Shown here one piece after another: positions 16,421 through 24,289 of a stretch of 24,803 nucleotides of DNA; position 1 is the first letter of the stretch, and every line of letters starts with the position of its first letter. This DNA is from CAG-307 sp964524125 (GTDB lineage: Bacteria > Bacillota_I > Bacilli_A > Acholeplasmatales > Anaeroplasmataceae): assembly GCA_964524125.1 (NCBI GenBank), contig CAZGBY010000024.1, forward strand, positions 1-24,803, read 5' to 3'. The notes beneath the pieces are model-generated. The model was not told where the DNA came from and made no database searches. It was given only the letters and a program-made list of their open reading frames with translations. A program made the translations under genes and the position numbers.

Positions 16421-17635
16421 ATGATTAAAATTCTAAATGTTATAAAAAAACATATATTATTAATTATCACATCAAGTGTAATTTTAGCATCACTTTGTGT
16501 AATGTTTACATATTTTATATATAATCCTTATCATGAAAATTACATTATAACTTTTAAAGCAGAATATAAAGTTTTTAATTTAGATGAAGATTATATCATT
16601 AGAGTTAAAAATAAAATAGAAGAAGAACGAATAGAAAATTCATATGAAGAAAATGGAATTACTATTTATCCTTATTCTTCATTTTCTTATATAAATACAA
16701 AAGAAGTATCAAAAAATACATCTATAACTTACCAAGATGGTATATATACAATTACTTCAAAATGTAATTTATATAACTCTTGGCAACAAGCACGTAGATT
16801 TTTAATAAACATTATTGAATTATCATTTGACGATGTTTTATATAAATTAAAAGATGCTTATGTTTTAACTGATACATCTATAAATATTAATAATAGTATT
16901 TTAACTAAAACCACAGGTATACAAGAATATAAAATATTTTTAATTAGTTTTATAATAAGTTTTTTTATAGTTAATATAATATTATTATTTTTAGAAAAAT
17001 TTAATTTTATAGAAAATAATAATAATAATAATTTATATAAAACACCTTTTCATTTAAAATTATTTAAAGAAAGTTTTAGTCATTTACACAATTTAAGAAG
17101 TGTTATTATGATATCTATTTTAATTTCATTAAATATATTATTAAGTTTAATTACTATTCCATCAGGATTTTCAAATTTAGGATTAAGTTTTTCTTATATA
17201 ATACTAGCATTAATTGGATTAATGTATGGTCCTAGTATTTCTTTAATTGTTGGTTTTTTAGTAGATATTTTAGGATATTTAGTAAAACCTGAAGGTATTT
17301 TCTTTTTTGGATATACTTTATCTTCAATGTTAGGATGTTTAGTATATTCTTTATGCTTATATAAAACAAAAATAACATTTACAAAATGTTTATTTGCAAG
17401 ATTAATAATAAATATTTTAATTAATTCATTTCTTGGTACTTTTTGGTGGTGGATTATTAATGATAGGACAATATCATATACTACATATTTACTTACAATA
17501 TCATTACCTAAGAACATAGTTTATTTGATTCCGCAAAGTATTATATTATTTTTAGTAATTAAATCCTTAATAATACCTATATCAAGATTTGGTATAATTG
17601 ATGAAGAGATTACAAAGTCTATAGCATGGATATAA
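16421..17635 (+). CDS. folT: Folate ECF transporter S component (FolT) with N-terminal membrane-anchored extension
   Basis: The 404-residue protein has a C-terminal half (about 224-400) that is a typical six-helix FolT S component (VIMISILISLNILLSLITIP ... ALIGLMYGPSISLIVGFLVD). It would bind folate and join an ECF energising module encoded elsewhere. The N-terminal half is unusual: a membrane helix (11-33), about 137 extracellular residues with a coiled, charged segment (60-75), and a second helix (171-191), a hairpin topology like Wzz-type proteins. Ordinary FolT proteins have about 170-190 residues. An Asn-rich linker (199-204) joins the parts. ATG 16421 sits nine bases after GGAGG; the frame to 16343 runs through the riboswitch and is rejected. 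The THF riboswitch directly upstream supports a folate role. Confidence 0.88.
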   Translation: MIKILNVIKKHILLIITSSVILASLCVMFTYFIYNPYHENYIITFKAEYKVFNLDEDYIIRVKNKIEEERIENSYEENGITIYPYSSFSYINTKEVSKNTSITYQDGIYTITSKCNLYNSWQQARRFLINIIELSFDDVLYKLKDAYVLTDTSININNSILTKTTGIQEYKIFLISFIISFFIVNIILLFLEKFNFIENNNNNNLYKTPFHLKLFKESFSHLHNLRSVIMISILISLNILLSLITIPSGFSNLGLSFSYIILALIGLMYGPSISLIVGFLVDILGYLVKPEGIFFFGYTLSSMLGCLVYSLCLYKTKITFTKCLFARLIINILINSFLGTFWWWIINDRTISYTTYLLTISLPKNIVYLIPQSIILFLVIKSLIIPISRFGIIDEEITKSIAWI

Positions 17636-17639
17636 TGTT

Positions 17640-17667
17640 TTGAAAATATTTATAAGTTTATTATAAT
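17640..17667 (+). promoter_or_regulatory. Possible second promoter upstream of the SAM riboswitch
   Basis: TTGAAA (17640-17645), 16-base spacer, TATAAT (17662-17667). It is a good match but lies about 70 bases farther from the riboswitch than the promoter at 17714, so it would be a tandem promoter. Confidence 0.4.
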
Positions 17668-17713
17668 ACTAGTGATTAATTTAGCAGAAATCTTAAAAAA
17701 ATTATATATTTAG

Positions 17714-17742
17714 TTGAAAAATATATCTAATTGATATATAAT
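17714..17742 (+). promoter_or_regulatory. Promoter of the SAM-riboswitch operon
   Basis: TTGAAA (17714-17719), 17-base spacer, TATAAT (17737-17742); transcription would start about ten bases before the aptamer. Confidence 0.8.
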
Positions 17743-17760
17743 AAGTTGAATTTAAATATT

Positions 17761-17850
17761 AACCATAAAGAGAAGGTGAGAGACAAGCTCTGTGACCCTT
17801 CAGCAACCCCTACTTAGTTAGCTCGGTGCTAAAGCTTGAATGATGGATGA
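17761..17850 (+). ncRNA. SAM-I (S-box) riboswitch
   Basis: Conserved S-box elements appear in order: AAAGAGAAGGTGAGAGAC, a GCTC stem partner, GTGACCCTTCAGCAACC, then GGTGCTAAAGC and the closing GATGGATGA strand. P1 joins CCAT (17763-17766) and ATGG (17843-17846) with flanking pairs. It binds S-adenosylmethionine and shuts down the downstream genes when SAM is plentiful. The operon behind it ends in metK. Confidence 0.9.
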
Positions 17851-17855
17851 AATAC

Positions 17856-17877
17856 AAAGTCCATTACGGACTTTTTT
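17856..17877 (+). terminator. Regulatory terminator of the SAM riboswitch
   Basis: AAAGTCC (17856-17862) pairs GGACTTT (17868-17874) around ATTAC and is followed by a T-run. The segment TCCAT (17860-17864) can instead pair ATGGA of the P1 3' strand (17843-17847), giving an antiterminator, so SAM binding at P1 would favour termination. Confidence 0.82.
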
Positions 17878-17898
17878 GTTTTTAAAGGTGGTGAGTAC

Positions 17899-20223
17899 AT
17901 GATATGTAGTGTTATTTTAGATATTAAAAATAATCAATTAAATAGAGAATTTGACTATAAAATTCCTGATGTTTTTACAGATTCAATTACACCTGGAGTT
18001 CGTGTACTTGTACCTTTTGGAGCAAGAAAACTTATGGGGTTTGTAGTTGATGTTAAAGATGATGATAATAATGATATTTCCTATAAAATGAAAGAAGTAT
18101 TAGAAGTTTTAGATTTAGAACCAGTAATATCTTTAGAACTTTTAAAATTAGGTCGTGAGTTAAGTGAATATTATTTTTCTTTTTTAATAGAAAATTACTT
18201 AATGATGATACCATCTTCTTTAAAAGCTTCTTATAATAAATTAATAGATTTTACTAATTATGATAATTCTATTGATTCAATAAATTTAATTAAAAAGGAT
18301 AGAAATTTAGTATATATTAATGAATTTAAAGATTATATTAAAGAAATTAACATACTTAAAAAGAAAAAACTAATAGATATTATTATTGATATTAAAGATA
18401 AGGGAAAAGCTAAATATCAAAATATGATTCACCTGTTAGATATTACTAAAGCTAAAACCTTAAAACAACAAGAAATCGTTAATTACTTATCAGAAATTAA
18501 TGAAGATATAGAACTCAAATTATTGACTTATGATATGGGATATTCTAAATCTATAATTGATACTTTAATTAAAAATGGTGCATTATCATTAATAAAAAAA
18601 GAAGTATTTAGAGAAGGTTTATATACTAAAGTAGATGATAAAAAGATAATTTTAAATGAAGAACAAGAAAATGCATATAATATAATAAAATCATCAAAAG
18701 GATTTGATGAATATTTAATTAAAGGCGTATGTGGTTCTGGGAAAACAGAAATTTATCTTAATTTGATTGAAAATGTAATTAATCAAGGTAAAACAGCAAT
18801 TATGCTAGTACCAGAAATTTCTTTAACTCCTCAAATGGCTTCACGTTTTAAAGCAAGATTTAATGACTTAGTTTCAATTATGCACTCACAATTATCAGAG
18901 GGTGAACGCTATGACCAGTGGAGATTACTTAAACAAAAGAAAACTCGTATTGTAGTAGGACCTCGTTCTGCATTATTTGCACCAATAGATAATATTGGAA
19001 TAATAATTATGGATGAGGAACAATCAGATAGTTATATTCAAGATAATAATCCAAGATATGATGCACACTTTATCGCTAAAAAAAGAGCTATTTATCATAA
19101 TTGTCCTTTAGTTTATGGGAGTGCAACACCCCTTGTTAGAACTAATTATGATGCTATAAATGGTAAAATTAATTTACTTACTTTAAATAAACGAGCAAAT
19201 CAAAAGCCAATGCCAATGTCCCTTATAGTAGATATGAGAGAAGAGTTAATGTCTGGTAATCGTAGTGTACTTTCAAGAAGTCTTAAGGATGAATTAATAA
19301 AAACAATTAATAAAAATGAACAGGCTGTTTTATTAATTAATAGACGTGGTTATTCTACATTTGTAATGTGTAGAAGTTGTGGAGAAGTTATTAAATGTCC
19401 TCACTGTGATATATCCTTAACATATCATAAAAGTAAGGAAAGATTAAAATGTCATTATTGTAATTACGAAGAATTTGTACCTAATATTTGTCCTAAATGT
19501 CAAAGTCCTTATATAAAACATGTAGGTGATGGTACTCAAAAATTAGAAGAAGAACTTCATAATATTTTACCAGAAGCTAGAGTAATTAGAATGGATTCAG
19601 ATAGTACATCTAAAAAGAATTCTTCTGATGATATTATAAATAAGTTTTCTTCTCATGAGGCTGATATATTATTAGGTACTCAAGTAGTAGCCAAGGGACT
19701 TGATTTTCCTCTTGTAAGCTTAGTAGGTATCGTTAATGCTGATTTAGGTCTTAAAATGCCATTTTATGATTCATATGAAAAAACTTATAATTTGATAGAA
19801 CAAGCATCAGGCAGGGCTGGAAGAAAAGATACTGATGGTAAAGTCATTATTCAAACTTATAATCCGGATAATATTGCGATTAGATCAGCTGCTTGTCATA
19901 ACTATGATATGTTTTATAAAGAAGAACTTAAAAATAGAAATATATCATCAACACCACCATATAGTAATTTGATTCAAGTACTTGTGTCAAGTCAAGATCA
20001 AAGTAAGGCTTATAAAGAGATTTATAATGTTAAAAAAATGATTGAAGTTTGGACAAATGCTCAAGTCTTAGGACCTGTAAATTATTATATTTTTAAAGTT
20101 AAAGATAGATTTCAGTATGAATTAACAATAAAGCTTAAAGATGAAGATATATCTATTTTAAATGTTATTAATCAAAAATTTCAAAGTATAAAAGATTGTT
20201 ATATTAGTATAAAAAGGATGTGA
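17899..20223 (+). CDS. priA: Primosomal replication protein N' (PriA helicase)
   Basis: The 774-residue 3'-5' DNA helicase restarts stalled replication forks. The N-terminal DNA-binding domain is followed by a helicase core with Walker A GVCGSGKT (276-283), motif II DEEQ (372-375), and the eight-Cys zinc insertion C491, C494, C500, C503, C518, C521, C531, C534. Later come GTQVVAKGLDFPLV and the Arg-finger motif QASGRAGR. Motif II normally reads DEEH in PriA; here the His is Gln. The start is ATG 17899 after AAGGTGGTGAG. It is the first gene behind the SAM riboswitch and is followed by fmt after 4 bases, as in other Firmicutes except that def is missing from between them. Confidence 0.95.
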   Translation: MICSVILDIKNNQLNREFDYKIPDVFTDSITPGVRVLVPFGARKLMGFVVDVKDDDNNDISYKMKEVLEVLDLEPVISLELLKLGRELSEYYFSFLIENYLMMIPSSLKASYNKLIDFTNYDNSIDSINLIKKDRNLVYINEFKDYIKEINILKKKKLIDIIIDIKDKGKAKYQNMIHLLDITKAKTLKQQEIVNYLSEINEDIELKLLTYDMGYSKSIIDTLIKNGALSLIKKEVFREGLYTKVDDKKIILNEEQENAYNIIKSSKGFDEYLIKGVCGSGKTEIYLNLIENVINQGKTAIMLVPEISLTPQMASRFKARFNDLVSIMHSQLSEGERYDQWRLLKQKKTRIVVGPRSALFAPIDNIGIIIMDEEQSDSYIQDNNPRYDAHFIAKKRAIYHNCPLVYGSATPLVRTNYDAINGKINLLTLNKRANQKPMPMSLIVDMREELMSGNRSVLSRSLKDELIKTINKNEQAVLLINRRGYSTFVMCRSCGEVIKCPHCDISLTYHKSKERLKCHYCNYEEFVPNICPKCQSPYIKHVGDGTQKLEEELHNILPEARVIRMDSDSTSKKNSSDDIINKFSSHEADILLGTQVVAKGLDFPLVSLVGIVNADLGLKMPFYDSYEKTYNLIEQASGRAGRKDTDGKVIIQTYNPDNIAIRSAACHNYDMFYKEELKNRNISSTPPYSNLIQVLVSSQDQSKAYKEIYNVKKMIEVWTNAQVLGPVNYYIFKVKDRFQYELTIKLKDEDISILNVINQKFQSIKDCYISIKRM

Positions 20224-20227
20224 TAAA

Positions 20228-21145
20228 ATGAAAATTATATTTATGGGAACACCACAGTTTTCAGTAAAACCTTTAGAAACTTTAGCATCTAAATATGAAG
20301 TTGTACTTGTTGTATCTCAACCATCAACTTATGATAGAAAGAAGAAAACTATAAAAAATCCTCCTGTTGTTGATAAAGCTTTAGAACTTGGAATTGAAGT
20401 TTATCAACCAGAACATATAAAAGATTCAATAGAATATTTTAAAAATATAAAAGCTGATATGATTGTAACATCTGCATATGGACAATTTATACCAACTAAA
20501 ATTTTGAATTTATATTCAAAATGTATCAATATTCATGGTTCTTTACTTCCATACCATAGAGGTGGTGCACCTATTCAACGCTCTATTATAGAAGGAGATA
20601 AAAAAACAGGTGTAACTATTATGGAAATGGTTCGTCAAATGGATGCGGGAAGAATGTATGCTAAGGTTGAAACAGAAATTTTAGATGGTGATAATAACTC
20701 TTCTTTATTTGAACGATTATCTGATTTAGGTACTAAATTATTAATGGATAATATAGAAGATATATACTTAGGTAAAAATGAAGGAATACCTCAAGATGAA
20801 TCATTAGCTACTATTTCACCGAATATTAAACCAGAAGAAGAACGAATTGATTTTAATAAATCAAGTAAAGATGTGTTTAATCTAATTAGAGGTTTATCTT
20901 TTGAACCAGGAGCTTACGCAATGTTTAATGACATAAGAGTTAAAATATATGAATCTAAAATGGTAGAAGATAATTCTAATGTTTTACCTGGTACAATTAT
21001 TTCTTTAAATAAAGAAATGAAAGTTAAATGTAAAACTGGTGCGATTAGTATATTAAGTCTTCAAGTACCTGGTAAGAAAATGATGAATATAAAAGATTTC
21101 TTAAATGGTCAAAAACTATTTAATGTTAATGATAAGTTTAATTAA
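20228..21145 (+). CDS. fmt: Methionyl-tRNA formyltransferase
   Basis: The 305-residue enzyme transfers a formyl group from 10-formyl-THF to Met-tRNAfMet for initiation. The catalytic residues are visible: N101 and H103 in NIHGSLLPYHRGGAPI and D139 in MDAGRM. A C-terminal tRNA-binding OB-like domain starts near residue 205 (INPSKxIxG family block appears here as FNKSSKDVFNLIRGL). It depends on the folate pool supplied through folT upstream. It sits 4 bases after priA and 18 before the next gene, inside the SAM-switch operon. Confidence 0.95.
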   Translation: MKIIFMGTPQFSVKPLETLASKYEVVLVVSQPSTYDRKKKTIKNPPVVDKALELGIEVYQPEHIKDSIEYFKNIKADMIVTSAYGQFIPTKILNLYSKCINIHGSLLPYHRGGAPIQRSIIEGDKKTGVTIMEMVRQMDAGRMYAKVETEILDGDNNSSLFERLSDLGTKLLMDNIEDIYLGKNEGIPQDESLATISPNIKPEEERIDFNKSSKDVFNLIRGLSFEPGAYAMFNDIRVKIYESKMVEDNSNVLPGTIISLNKEMKVKCKTGAISILSLQVPGKKMMNIKDFLNGQKLFNVNDKFN

Positions 21146-21163
21146 TATTAGGTAGGTGTTAAT

Positions 21164-22450
21164 ATGAAGTCTTTTTTTAAAAAAGTAGTAGAAAATAAAT
21201 TTAATGATATGTTTGGGTTTGAAAAAGATATTGATATATCTGATGAAACTCAAGTATTATTTAGAAGAAATATAGTAATTAAAAATATTATATTTGTATC
21301 AAATCTAGTTTATTCTGTATTAATGGTTATAATGTCATTTATAACTAGTACTAGTTCAAATTGGATTTTAACTGCAATCTTGTTTCCATTAACTTTTTTG
21401 CTTAATAGTACATTAAAGAAAACTATTTATAAGAATAAAGATGATAATACATCTCAAAAAATTGCGATGTACTTTGCATGTTTTTATATGGTATTATCAT
21501 CAGTTATTATTTATATGAAAATGAAAACAGGAGGATCTAATTTTGGTGAAGCTGGTTATATGCTAATATATTATGCATTAATAATTACATCTTTATATCA
21601 AAATAAAAATCTTTTAAGAACAATTTCGAAATGGTTTATTGTATTAATTACGATTTTGCACTTTACAATTACATATAATATGATTTCAGCTGAATATGAA
21701 GGTTCTACATTTCATCAAATTATTTCTTTTATAAGAAGTGAAGAATTTGCAGATATTATCCTTCGTACTATTGTAATGTGCTCATTTATCTTAGTACTAT
21801 ATGTAATTGTATCTATTTCTCAGTATATGCAAGACCAAAGAAGTTTAGAATTAATTAAACGTCAAGAGGTTCAGGATGATTTTACATCAATTGTTGGAGA
21901 AATGTTTGATATCACTTTACAAAATGATGTTATATCTGAAGATAAGAAATTTAACATTGAACTTGTAAGCTGTGTTTCAAAAAGATTTTCTGAAATAATG
22001 GGATATAATAAAACAAAAGTAGAAGAATTATATTTATTTTCAAGAAACATTCTTGATAAGAAAGTAGATTTAAATACAAATAATATTAAATCTAAAGATG
22101 AAAAGTTTGAATATTTAAGAAATCAAGCAAAGCTTGGAAATGAATTAATTAAAAGGCTAGAACTTGAAAGACTTATTGATACAGTAGTTAGATTAAGCGT
22201 TGAAGGTTCAACTAATGAATCACTTAATGAAGGTAAAAATATTAATAAGAAGACAGAAGAAGAACAAATTATTATGCTTTGTGATGTGTATGTTACTTTA
22301 AGAAGTTTAAGATCTTATAAAAGACCTTATCCTCATAAAATGACAATTGATACATTAAAAGAAGAATTTGCGAAGTTTTTTGATTCTTATTTATTTGAAA
22401 GATTTATTCGCTTTAGCGATGAATTTGAAAAAATATATGATAATTTTTAG
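21164..22450 (+). CDS. Membrane protein with degenerate HD-GYP domain
   Basis: The 428-residue protein has six predicted membrane helices (about 37-60, 66-84, 99-118, 131-146, 156-174, 199-220), a short linker helix, and a cytoplasmic C-terminal domain. The C-terminal part follows the HD-GYP helix order: the segment IIMLCDVYVTLRSLRSYKRP matches the family block RIlaVaDvyDALtsdRpY, followed by the FDSYLFERFI tail. However the HD pair is replaced (FSRNILDK where LHDIGK is expected) and the HHE..GYP loop is absent (ERLIDTVVRLSVEGSTNESL). So metal and c-di-GMP hydrolysis residues are gone, and the domain probably binds or scaffolds rather than cleaves. The start is ATG 21164 after TAGGTAGGTG. Its place between fmt and metK ties its expression to SAM. 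Function unknown. Confidence 0.62.
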   Translation: MKSFFKKVVENKFNDMFGFEKDIDISDETQVLFRRNIVIKNIIFVSNLVYSVLMVIMSFITSTSSNWILTAILFPLTFLLNSTLKKTIYKNKDDNTSQKIAMYFACFYMVLSSVIIYMKMKTGGSNFGEAGYMLIYYALIITSLYQNKNLLRTISKWFIVLITILHFTITYNMISAEYEGSTFHQIISFIRSEEFADIILRTIVMCSFILVLYVIVSISQYMQDQRSLELIKRQEVQDDFTSIVGEMFDITLQNDVISEDKKFNIELVSCVSKRFSEIMGYNKTKVEELYLFSRNILDKKVDLNTNNIKSKDEKFEYLRNQAKLGNELIKRLELERLIDTVVRLSVEGSTNESLNEGKNINKKTEEEQIIMLCDVYVTLRSLRSYKRPYPHKMTIDTLKEEFAKFFDSYLFERFIRFSDEFEKIYDNF

Positions 22451-22458
22451 GAGGTATT

Positions 22459-22716
22459 ATGGAACATAAAACATATAAAACACAAAGTGTTTGTTCGAAA
22501 CAAATTGATTTTGATTATGATGAAAATCATATAATGTACAATTTAAAGTTTATTGGTGGTTGTAATGGAAATTTGAAGGCAATCGGTAGACTTTGTGAAG
22601 GGAAACCGATGAATGAAATTATGCATATTTTAGAAGGTAATACTTGTGGAGTTCGCCCTACAAGTTGTGCTGACCAATTATCTAAAGCTATTAAGGAGGT
22701 TATTAACAATGGCTAG
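22459..22716 (+). CDS. TSCPD domain protein (TIGR03905 family)
   Basis: The 85-residue cytoplasmic protein has a short TSCPD-type fold: Cys at 12, 35, 46, 63 and 70, with IGGCNGNLKAI, then NTCGVRPTSCADQLSKAI. The same fold is found at the C-terminus of vitamin-B12-dependent ribonucleotide reductases, and small stand-alone forms are widespread in Firmicutes with unknown roles, perhaps metal or thiol related. The start follows GGAGG (22450-22454). It overlaps metK by 8 bases, so the two are translationally coupled. Confidence 0.88.
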   Translation: MEHKTYKTQSVCSKQIDFDYDENHIMYNLKFIGGCNGNLKAIGRLCEGKPMNEIMHILEGNTCGVRPTSCADQLSKAIKEVINNG

Positions 22717-23860
22717 ATTTTTTACTTCTGAATCTGTAACTGAGGGACATCCTGATAAAATTTGTGATCAAATATCAGATGCTATCTTAGATGAAATTTT
22801 AGCTCATGATCCAAATGGACGTGTAGCTTGTGAAACTTGTGTAACAACAGGATTATGTTTTGTATTTGGTGAGATTACTACAACTCATTATGTTGATGTA
22901 CAAAAAATTGTGCGTGATAAGGTAACTGAAATAGGTTATACTAGAGGAAAGTTTGGCTTTGATGCTGAAAACCTTGCGGTTTTAACTGCAATTGACCCTC
23001 AATCACCAGATATTGCTATGGGTGTTGATGAATCCAATGAACACGAACAAGGTGCTGGAGATCAAGGTATTATGTTTGGTTATGCATGTGATGAAACTGA
23101 TGTTTATATGCCTATGGCAATAACTTTAGCTCAAAGACTTGCTAAAAAATTAACTGATGTTCGTAAAAATGGTACACTAGATTATTTAAGACCTGATGGA
23201 AAAACTCAAGTAACTGTTGAATATGATGATGAAGGTAATGTAGTAAGAATAGATACAATTTTAATTTCTACACAACATTCACCTGATGTAGAAATGACAA
23301 AACTTGCTCGTGATATTAAAAAGTACGTGGTTGATGAAATTGTACCAGCATCTTTAGTTGATAAAAATACTAAATTTTTATTTAATCCAACTGGTCGTTT
23401 TGTTGTAGGTGGACCTCAAGGAGATTCTGGACTTACAGGACGAAAAATTATAGTAGATACTTATGGTGGTGCTGCTTGTCATGGTGGTGGAGCATTCTCA
23501 GGTAAAGACCCTTCTAAAGTAGATAGAAGTGCATCTTATATGGCAAGATATATTGCAAAGAATGTTGTAGCATCTGGAATTGCTTCACGTTGTCAAATTC
23601 AACTTTCTTATGCGATTGGAGTTGCAAAACCTACGAGTGTTTTAGTTGATACATTTGGTACTTCTAAAGTTGATGAAAAACTTATTGAAAAGACAATTAG
23701 GGAAAACTTTAATTTGACACCAAAAGGTATTATTACATCTTTAGATCTAAAACGACCTATTTATGCTCAAACTGCTGCATATGGTCATTTTGGTAGAAAT
23801 GATATTGACCTACCTTGGGAACATCTAGATAAGGTTGATGTATTTAAGAAATTAATATAG
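22709..23860 (+). CDS. metK: S-adenosylmethionine synthetase
   Basis: The 383-residue enzyme makes SAM from methionine and ATP. Signature motifs are EGHPDKICDQISDAILDEIL near the start, GAGDQGIMFGYA in the centre and GGGAFSGKDPSKVDRSASY (glycine-rich loop), all complete. ATG 22709 is chosen because AAGGAGGT (22693-22700) is ideally spaced; the frame upstream to 22646 belongs to the TSCPD gene region. It is the last gene of the operon headed by the SAM riboswitch, which makes the feedback loop sensible: its product represses the operon. Closely followed by a strong terminator. Confidence 0.98.
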   Translation: MARFFTSESVTEGHPDKICDQISDAILDEILAHDPNGRVACETCVTTGLCFVFGEITTTHYVDVQKIVRDKVTEIGYTRGKFGFDAENLAVLTAIDPQSPDIAMGVDESNEHEQGAGDQGIMFGYACDETDVYMPMAITLAQRLAKKLTDVRKNGTLDYLRPDGKTQVTVEYDDEGNVVRIDTILISTQHSPDVEMTKLARDIKKYVVDEIVPASLVDKNTKFLFNPTGRFVVGGPQGDSGLTGRKIIVDTYGGAACHGGGAFSGKDPSKVDRSASYMARYIAKNVVASGIASRCQIQLSYAIGVAKPTSVLVDTFGTSKVDEKLIEKTIRENFNLTPKGIITSLDLKRPIYAQTAAYGHFGRNDIDLPWEHLDKVDVFKKLI

Positions 23861-23898
23861 TAATTTTCTTCTTGACATTATTTATATATTTCATTATC

Positions 23899-23944
23899 AA
23901 TAAAATAAGGGAGTCTAGCAAATGCTAGACTCCCTTATTTTATT
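23899..23944 (+). terminator. Strong terminator after metK
   Basis: A perfect 21-bp stem (23899-23919 with 23924-23944; centre GGGAGTCTAGC/GCTAGACTCCC) with a 4-base loop, A-rich on the left and T-rich on the right. It ends the riboswitch operon. Confidence 0.92.
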
Positions 23945-23951
23945 ATAATAT

Positions 23952-24014
23952 AGATAAGATATCTTAAAAAATATTATAAAGAGCTAGCACTTTATAAAGA
24001 AAGGAGTCTTATCT
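23952..24014 (+). promoter_or_regulatory. Structured leader of the holin-like gene
   Basis: AGATAAGA (23952-23959) can pair TCTTATCT (24007-24014), whose last base is the first base of the TTG start. Nested inside is a hairpin TTATAAAG/CTTTATAA (23974-23981 with 23990-23997, loop AGCTAGCA). The binding site AAAGGAG (24000-24006) lies between the two helices. A role in limiting translation is inference. Confidence 0.4.
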
Positions 24015-24289
24015 TGCAAATTATTTATATACCAACAATAGTACTTATAACATACTTATTTGGTGAAATATTTAAAGTAATATTTAAATCACATCAAGAT
24101 TTATATAAACTTATTCCTATATTTGTATCCCTTCTTGGTGGAATACTTGGTATAATTATTTATTTAACTAATAAAGATATAATTAATGTATCAAATATTT
24201 TTGAAGCTATTACTATAGGTATTATAAGTGGTTCATCATCTACGGGATGTAATCAGATAATTAAACAAGTATTTTCAAATTATGAGTAA
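24014..24289 (+). CDS. Holin-like small membrane protein (Hol44/phage_holin_5_2 type)
   Basis: The 91-residue protein has three hydrophobic segments (about 3-24, 33-52, 62-83) separated by short charged loops. The end GIISGSSSTGCNQIIKQVF follows the pattern of the phage_holin_5_2 family, where a Gly/Ser-rich third helix is followed by NQ-x-x-K. Holins make membrane holes that release phage lysins; chromosomal relatives also occur without a prophage. The start is TTG 24014, with AAAGGAG seven bases upstream. It overlaps the next gene by 8 bases. No other phage gene lies in the window, so a prophage is not shown; whether one follows the window edge cannot be seen. Confidence 0.6.
   Translation: MQIIYIPTIVLITYLFGEIFKVIFKSHQDLYKLIPIFVSLLGGILGIIIYLTNKDIINVSNIFEAITIGIISGSSSTGCNQIIKQVFSNYE

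Noticed and set aside
17194..17517. Minus-strand open frame of 107 codons inside folT
   Set aside because: It lies opposite clear transmembrane coding sequence, has no ribosome binding site and no recognisable motif; a shadow frame.
17636..17713. Terminator for folT
   Set aside because: Only a 5-bp TATAA/TTATA stem is present, too weak to list.
22527..22709. Minus-strand open frame inside the TSCPD gene
   Set aside because: Opposite a recognised protein family; low-complexity product.
23872..23900. TTGACA (23872-23877) with TATCAA 17 bases downstream, after metK
   Set aside because: The -10 is poor and the 21-bp terminator begins immediately, so at most a very short transcript would form; not listed as a promoter.
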